This document shows, in pieces, positions 59,119 to 64,000 of a stretch of DNA of 64,000 nt; the first letter of the stretch is position 1, and every line of letters starts with the position of its first letter. The notes beneath the pieces were generated by a model. It did no database searches. It was not told the origin of the DNA and saw only the letters and a program-made list of their open reading frames with translations. Source of the DNA: Gammaproteobacteria bacterium RIFCSPHIGHO2_12_FULL_39_24 (GTDB lineage Bacteria > Pseudomonadota > Gammaproteobacteria > Coxiellales > Coxiellaceae); assembly GCA_001802455.1 (NCBI GenBank), contig MGXZ01000007.1, positions 1-64,000 on the forward strand, in the 5' to 3' direction. The translations under genes and the position numbers were made by a program.

Positions 59119-60644
59119 AAAAAAAACCATTTGCATTAATCATCTTAGACGGTTGGGGTTATCGACAAGAAATAACACACAATCCAACACGCGCTGTTTC
59201 AACACCCACATTCGATTATTTATTTTCACACTATCCACATTGCTTGATTGAAGCATCAGGTGAAGCCGTTGGTTTGCCCGCAGGACAAATGGGAAATTCT
59301 GAAGTCGGACATTTACATATTGGCGCAGGTCGAAAAGTACCACAAGATTTAACCCGTATTCATCAGGCGATCAAAACAGGTTCTTTTTTTGAAAATGTTG
59401 TTTTAAAAAATTCAATTCAACACGCAAAAAAAAATAATAGTGCGGTGCATATTTTAGGGCTGGCATCAGATGGCGGCGTTCATAGTCACATCGATCATTT
59501 GTGCGCGATGATTGACATGGTTTCCACTGCTCATGTAAAAAATTATTGTCATGTCATTTGTGATGGCAGAGACACCCCCCCTCAATCTGCACTACCTTTT
59601 ATTCGACGTATTGATGCGTTGTATCAAAAAAATAAATCAGGAAAAATTGCTTCCGTGATTGGACGTTATTTTGCAATGGATCGTGATAACCGTTTGGATC
59701 GCACAAAAAAAGCATATGATTTATTCACAGCGGGTCAAGCAGATTACACTGCAGATTCAGCTGAAATGGCTGTAAAAAATGCCTACGCACGCAATGAAAC
59801 GGATGAATTTATTTCGCCGACTTGTATTATGGATCATCACAAGCGCATTGTTATCGAAGATAATGATGTGGTGATTATGATAAATTTTCGCGCTGATCGC
59901 GCAAGACAACTCACGCACGCATTTATTAATTCTGATTTGCATCTCGCTGATTTCGTCACATTCACTGATTATGTAGACGATCCTTCGATTCATGTTGCTC
60001 ATGAACCACTGATTTTAAAAAATACGTTAGGTGAGTTAATATCAGAACACGGTCTCACCCAACTTCGTTTGGCGGAAACTGAAAAATATGCACACGTCAC
60101 TTATTTTTTAAATGGCGGCGTTGAAACACCCACTAAAAATGAAGATCGCACATTAATTCCTTCACCCACAGTAGCAACCTACGATACGCAACCAGAAATG
60201 AGTGCTGATGCACTCACCGATGCTTTTGTTAGCGCAATTGAAAATCAGCAATATGATTTGATCGTTTGTAATTATGCTAATCCCGACATGATTGGTCACA
60301 CAGGAAATGAAAAAGCAGCAGAGAAAGCAGTTGTCGTCATCGACGCGTGTTTGCAACGCGTTTTAACTGCATTGAAAAAAGTAAAGGGGGAAGCACTCAT
60401 TACTGCTGATCATGGTAATATTGAATTAATGTATGATGAAAAAATAGGACAGCCCCACACAGCACACACAACCAATTTGGTGCCATTAATTTATGTTGGA
60501 CGTCCCGCAAAAATAATCATTACAACAGGCGCGCTCGATGATGTAGCACCAACTTTACTGTATTTGATGGGATTATCAAAACCAACAGAAATGACGGGGA
60601 AGGTGTTGGTGAGCGTGGATGCGAGAGCAGAGCAAAAATCATGA
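59115..60644 (+). CDS. gpmI: 2,3-bisphosphoglycerate-independent phosphoglycerate mutase
   Basis: Glycolytic enzyme with Mn. Has [12 protein letters not shown] (metal), [17 protein letters not shown] (catalytic Ser), [14 protein letters not shown] (RDxxR), NFRADR and the ADHGN metal motif. 509 residues. Overlaps queC and envC by 4 bp each, so the three are coupled. Confidence 0.97.
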   Translation: MKKKPFALIILDGWGYRQEITHNPTRAVSTPTFDYLFSHYPHCLIEASGEAVGLPAGQMGNSEVGHLHIGAGRKVPQDLTRIHQAIKTGSFFENVVLKNSIQHAKKNNSAVHILGLASDGGVHSHIDHLCAMIDMVSTAHVKNYCHVICDGRDTPPQSALPFIRRIDALYQKNKSGKIASVIGRYFAMDRDNRLDRTKKAYDLFTAGQADYTADSAEMAVKNAYARNETDEFISPTCIMDHHKRIVIEDNDVVIMINFRADRARQLTHAFINSDLHLADFVTFTDYVDDPSIHVAHEPLILKNTLGELISEHGLTQLRLAETEKYAHVTYFLNGGVETPTKNEDRTLIPSPTVATYDTQPEMSADALTDAFVSAIENQQYDLIVCNYANPDMIGHTGNEKAAEKAVVVIDACLQRVLTALKKVKGEALITADHGNIELMYDEKIGQPHTAHTTNLVPLIYVGRPAKIIITTGALDDVAPTLLYLMGLSKPTEMTGKVLVSVDARAEQKS

Positions 60645-61774
60645 AAAAAATGTCGCACTTAACCATTTTCCTCACACTCACACTCACCCTTTCTGCTTAC
60701 GCCGCTGAACAAAATTCCCAACTCAATAATCTCAACAACCATATCGCTGCGATAAAAATAGATTTACAACAAGCAACGCAAAAAAAATCACACCTACAAA
60801 GTACATTAGCTGAAATTGAAACAACGGAAGGTCACCTAAACCAACAACTTAAAAACACACAACAGCAATTGTCACAACAACAAAAACAATTACAACAACT
60901 ACAACAACAATCACTTCCGTTATCAACACAAAAAAAACAAGCGCGAAAATTATTACAACAACAAATTCGCGCTGCTTATTTGTTTAGCCAACAACCTTAT
61001 TTAAAATTATGGTTAGCGCCCGATGATATGTTGCAAACACAACGATTATTACTGTATTTTCACTACATCACGCAATCACAAATGCAAACAGTGATGCAAT
61101 TACAACAATCCATCGCAGCGTGCGAACAAAATCAAAAAGCGATTCAAACTCAATATGCGCAATTGCTGACAATCAAACAATCACAGATGGAAAATCAAAC
61201 AGCATTACAAAAAACAAAAACGATGCGAGAACAGTTGATTGCAACCATCAATCAACATATTCAATCCAAACATCAAAAACTCATTTCATTGTTGGATGAT
61301 AAAAAAAGACTGGAAAATACGCTACAACAACTGCATCAACAAATCACTGAGCACGTATCAACGGCAGTATTAGACAATCATCCTTTTGCAACATTACAAG
61401 GAAAATTATCGTGGCCCGTGCGAGGACAAGTGCTCCATAATTTTGGTACCCAAATAGATCAAAGCGAGCTAAGATGGGATGGAACCTTGATTCAAGCGCC
61501 CACTGGTCAGCCGGTTCATGCCGTTGCGTCAGGACGCGTTATTTTTGCAAAATGGTTGGCAGGATATGGATTGATGATTATTATCAATCAAGGCAATGGA
61601 TACATGACACTGTATGGTCGCAATCAAACACTCACTAAAAATGCAGGTGATACTGTGCGCGCAGGTGATGTGATTGCAACCGTTGGAAAATCAGGCGGCT
61701 TTCATCATTCTGCTTTGTATTTCTCGATTCGTCATAATGCACAAGTGTTAAATCCAATGCTGTGGTGCCGATAA
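60641..61774 (+). CDS. envC: murein hydrolase activator EnvC
   Basis: Periplasmic activator of amidases AmiA/AmiB at the division site. Signal peptide (about 1-21, LSAYAAE), then long Gln-rich coiled coils (about 22-110 and 130-245), then a C-terminal LytM domain (about 265-375). The zinc ligands are missing (LRWDGTLI, LYGRN, ALYFS at the three usual His/Asp sites), as expected for a regulatory LytM domain. In relatives gpmI-envC-ctpA is also a cluster. Confidence 0.95.
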   Translation: MKKMSHLTIFLTLTLTLSAYAAEQNSQLNNLNNHIAAIKIDLQQATQKKSHLQSTLAEIETTEGHLNQQLKNTQQQLSQQQKQLQQLQQQSLPLSTQKKQARKLLQQQIRAAYLFSQQPYLKLWLAPDDMLQTQRLLLYFHYITQSQMQTVMQLQQSIAACEQNQKAIQTQYAQLLTIKQSQMENQTALQKTKTMREQLIATINQHIQSKHQKLISLLDDKKRLENTLQQLHQQITEHVSTAVLDNHPFATLQGKLSWPVRGQVLHNFGTQIDQSELRWDGTLIQAPTGQPVHAVASGRVIFAKWLAGYGLMIIINQGNGYMTLYGRNQTLTKNAGDTVRAGDVIATVGKSGGFHHSALYFSIRHNAQVLNPMLWCR

Positions 61775-61795
61775 TACATCGACAAGGAGTCGTCA

Positions 61796-63133
61796 ATGAA
61801 ATCATTGTTAACAATTATTTTTGTCAGTGCGGGTATTTTATTTTTCTCACAAAGCACAATTAGTTTTGGATTTCCTATAACACAAAATGAAAACAACACA
61901 ACCGTTTCTAAAGAAGAAATACAAAATTTAATTAGTGTGGTCAACGCTATTCACGCAAATTATATTTCTCCAGTCGACAACAAAGCGCTTTTTGAAAATG
62001 CAGTCAATGGCATGGTCACTCGCCTTGATCCGCATTCTGCTTATTTAAATAAAAATGAACTGACAGAGTTAGAAACAACCGTATCCGGTGAATTTGTCGG
62101 TATTGGCGTTGAACTCACGTCTGAAAAAGGCATGCTGAAAGTCATCAGTCCCATCGATGGATCACCTGCTGCAAAAGCAGGCATTAAAACGGGTGATTAC
62201 ATTATCAAAGTCAATAATAAACTCATTCAAGATATGAATGTCAGTGAATCTGTTAGTCAAATCAAGGGAAAACCAGGCACTTCTGTCACACTCACATTGA
62301 TTCGAAAAGGAGATGACAAACCATTGGTTCTCACCATTCCACGTGACAACATTAAAGTAAAAGCCATCGACTCAAAAATGCTATCGCCTGGTTTTGGTTA
62401 TATTCGTTTATCGTTTTTCCAAGGACCGGTCGAACAACAACTGCGTGCATCGGTTGAAAAACTAAAAACCGAATCACAAGGTCATCTGAAAGGATTAATT
62501 TTAGATTTACGCAATAATCCCGGCGGTTTATTGGATGTGAGCGCAGATGTTGCCGATTTGTTTTTAGATAAAACAGAAACCGAAAAATATCGTGGCCTCA
62601 TCGTTTACACAAAAGGACGCATTAAAAATTCAGATATTGCATATCATGCTCATGCTGACGATATTATTCCGCGCGTTCCCATGGTGGTTTTAATTAATGG
62701 CGGCACCGCTTCTGCGTCAGAAATTGTAGCGGGTGCGTTACAAGATTATAAACGCGCGATTGTTCTTGGCACACGCAGTTTTGGAAAAGGTTCTGTGCAA
62801 ACCATTATTCCCATCGGCGATGACAACGCATTAAAATTAACCACTGCTTTGTATTACACCCCCTCCGGCCGTGAAATTCAGGCGCGCGGCATTGAACCCG
62901 ATGTAGTCGTGCCCGAATTATCGGTTGAAGATAAAAAAGCAGGCGGCTTGCTGGATGTGGATGAAGCGAATTTTGATCGACACATTGAAAATAAAACAGA
63001 CACCATGGAATCGAAAAATGCACTGGAATCTGAACGTAAAAAACAACAACGCTCAGAATTAACATTAGCAAAAGACGATTACCAACTATACGAAGCCTTG
63101 ATGATGCTCAAGGGTGTGCACGCGGTGCGGTAA
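61796..63133 (+). CDS. ctpA: carboxyl-terminal processing protease (S41)
   Basis: Periplasmic serine protease. Signal-anchor (about 1-22), then the PDZ domain (about 90-170, GIGVELTSEKGMLKVISPIDGSPA in part), and the catalytic domain with NGGTASASEIVAGAL (Ser) and GTRSFGKGSVQT (Lys). 445 residues. Its last 26 bp overlap an orphan gene on the other strand. Confidence 0.96.
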   Translation: MKSLLTIIFVSAGILFFSQSTISFGFPITQNENNTTVSKEEIQNLISVVNAIHANYISPVDNKALFENAVNGMVTRLDPHSAYLNKNELTELETTVSGEFVGIGVELTSEKGMLKVISPIDGSPAAKAGIKTGDYIIKVNNKLIQDMNVSESVSQIKGKPGTSVTLTLIRKGDDKPLVLTIPRDNIKVKAIDSKMLSPGFGYIRLSFFQGPVEQQLRASVEKLKTESQGHLKGLILDLRNNPGGLLDVSADVADLFLDKTETEKYRGLIVYTKGRIKNSDIAYHAHADDIIPRVPMVVLINGGTASASEIVAGALQDYKRAIVLGTRSFGKGSVQTIIPIGDDNALKLTTALYYTPSGREIQARGIEPDVVVPELSVEDKKAGGLLDVDEANFDRHIENKTDTMESKNALESERKKQQRSELTLAKDDYQLYEALMMLKGVHAVR

Positions 63134-63671
63134 CGGGTTGTTGGGCGTTTCTGTCAGCAGTAGATGGCGGCGTATTGGAAAACAGAAGCAGCCTGACTGA
63201 TGTAGAACTGTATGGATCATGTCTATATCCGCGGTAATAAAGTCCTTTTTGAGCAACAGCGTGGGATGGTAACGGTGGCAGAGCCGACGGGCAATTAGCA
63301 GTACCCTCTTTTTTTTCTTTCCATTTTTTAGTTAACTTAGAGCAGTCAAGAAAACAGTCATTCCACTTCTTTTTTTTCTCTTCATCATTATACCAATCTT
63401 TAAAAACTTGGGTAAAAAAAACGAGGCACTCGAGATAGGTGAGATATATTTTCGCTAACACCGACAGGTCGGATTTTGTTTGCAACAAAAACATGTCGGA
63501 TGAGTGTTGTTTAACATTGTTATAAAGACGGTACGCGATAACTCCTAATCTATCTATTTCTTCTTTCTCTAATTGAGAAATTGAAAAATTTTCTTGTGCC
63601 CATTCTGTCCATGTTAGTCTCAGATTCTGATAACTATTATTATTCAGATTTATTTTTCTCGATTTCCTCAT
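63108..63671 (-). CDS. orphan basic protein with Pro/Ser-rich tail
   Basis: About 187 residues from ATG 63671 (GACGGGG upstream); a longer frame to 63734 is possible. Residues about 15-115 are helical and contain LRLTWTEWAQENFSISQLEKEEIDRLGV; the C-terminal 70 residues are Pro/Ser/Arg-rich (GTANCPSALPPLPSHA). I do not recognise it. It lies downstream of tag and overlaps the ctpA end. The tail looks disordered. Confidence 0.6.
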   Translation of the reverse strand: MRKSRKINLNNNSYQNLRLTWTEWAQENFSISQLEKEEIDRLGVIAYRLYNNVKQHSSDMFLLQTKSDLSVLAKIYLTYLECLVFFTQVFKDWYNDEEKKKKWNDCFLDCSKLTKKWKEKKEGTANCPSALPPLPSHAVAQKGLYYRGYRHDPYSSTSVRLLLFSNTPPSTADRNAQQPVTAPRAHP

Positions 63672-63735
63672 CACGCACCCCGTCTCAATTAATAATGCCG
63701 TGGTAATTCTATGGGGAACCACGCTAGATAACAAG

Positions 63736-64000
63736 TTAAGAGGAGATTAATATAGTGCCACCCACTGCGCTTGTTCTTGATGATTGAGATACAAATGACA
63801 ATCCATTAAAGCAATCAATCAGGTGATCATTCACCATGCCAACCGCTTGCATATATGCATAACAAATTGTACTGCCGACAAATTTAAATCCCCGTTTTTT
63901 TAAATCTTTTGATAGCGCATCTGATTGCGCGGTAGTGGTTGGAATATCGGTGTGTTTTGTCCAGTGATTGCGAATCGGTTTGCCATCAACAAATTGCCAC
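63736..64000 (-). CDS. tag: DNA-3-methyladenine glycosylase I (3' part, gene continues outside)
   Basis: The window holds the last 87 residues: WQFVDGKPIRNHW, then SDALSKDLKKRGFKFVGSTI and CYAYMQAVGMVNDH, all diagnostic of Tag, which removes 3-methyladenine from DNA. The C-terminus ends shortly after VNDHLIDCF (NGLSFVSQSSRT...). The start is beyond position 64000. Confidence 0.95.
   Translation of the reverse strand, partial: WQFVDGKPIRNHWTKHTDIPTTTAQSDALSKDLKKRGFKFVGSTICYAYMQAVGMVNDHLIDCFNGLSFVSQSSRTSAVGGTILISS

Noticed and set aside
60641-61774. EnvC as a degraded peptidase
   Set aside because: Loss of zinc ligands is normal for EnvC, which activates amidases and is not itself a hydrolase.

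Overview
The window is an AT-rich chromosomal segment of a gammaproteobacterium. Gene order and protein character point to the Legionellales (Coxiella/Legionella relatives): tpiA-secG-tRNA-Leu-nuoA..N-tRNA-fMet-rimP-nusA-infB-rbfA-truB, hupB-tRNA-Val-tRNA-Asp-ppiD, mreBCD-yhdP-tldD, lepA-rnc-era-recO-pdxJ and yibN-grxC-secB-gpsA are all blocks typical of gammaproteobacteria. A few lineage-specific proteins of unknown function sit between them, as is common in host-associated Legionellales. The taxonomic call is inference from synteny, not a database result.

Layout. 1-2.5 kb: what looks like a radA remnant, an orphan protein with two internal repeats, hemB and a glycine-zipper lipoprotein, then a long palindromic (MITE-like) element and an Mpo1/DUF962 membrane protein. 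2.9-9.0 kb (minus): truB, rbfA, infB, nusA, rimP and initiator tRNA. 9.1-23.4 kb (minus): the complete 14-gene complex I operon nuoA-nuoN behind tRNA-Leu(GAG). 23.5-27.9 kb (minus): secG, tpiA, an intact IS630-type insertion sequence, ppiD, tRNA-Asp, tRNA-Val and hupB. 28.0-34.3 kb (minus): tldD, yhdP, mreD, mreC, mreB. 34.4-37.6 kb (plus): gatCAB. 37.6-44.1 kb (minus): a membrane-anchored phosphatase, a small secreted protein, an SDR enzyme, three minor-pilin-like genes, cysS and gltX. 44.3-51 kb: lpxH (plus), then pdxJ, an orphan gene, recO, era, rnc and lepA (minus; lepB is not in its usual place). 51.2-54.7 kb: two small orphan ORFs, a short tilS, accA and trhO. 54.8-56.1 kb: mlaA and a methyltransferase. 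56.1-58.4 kb (minus): gpsA, secB, grxC, yibN. 58.4-63.1 kb (plus): queC, gpmI, envC, ctpA. The right edge holds an orphan gene and the 3' end of tag.

Most content is housekeeping: respiration, translation initiation, aminoacyl-tRNA supply (GatCAB, GltX, CysS), cell shape, envelope maintenance and cofactors. The most unusual feature is a family of at least nine intergenic elements built from a 7-bp tandem unit (GTTATCA/GTTATCT on the plus strand), usually with an inverted counterpart. They sit almost exactly between the stop codon of one gene and the start of the next, mostly inside operons. One supplies the last codons of nuoE, and two abut start codons that lack a Shine-Dalgarno sequence. 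Other points are a MITE-like palindrome, a 33-bp duplication of the tRNA-Val 5' end around about 100 bp of hairpin-rich DNA, a mismatch in the tRNA-Leu acceptor stem, and a ppiD 3' end rewritten by the IS. I see no CRISPR array, prophage, secretion-system locus or obvious defence system. I did not find a clear multi-gene novel system; the repeat family is the best candidate for something undescribed.
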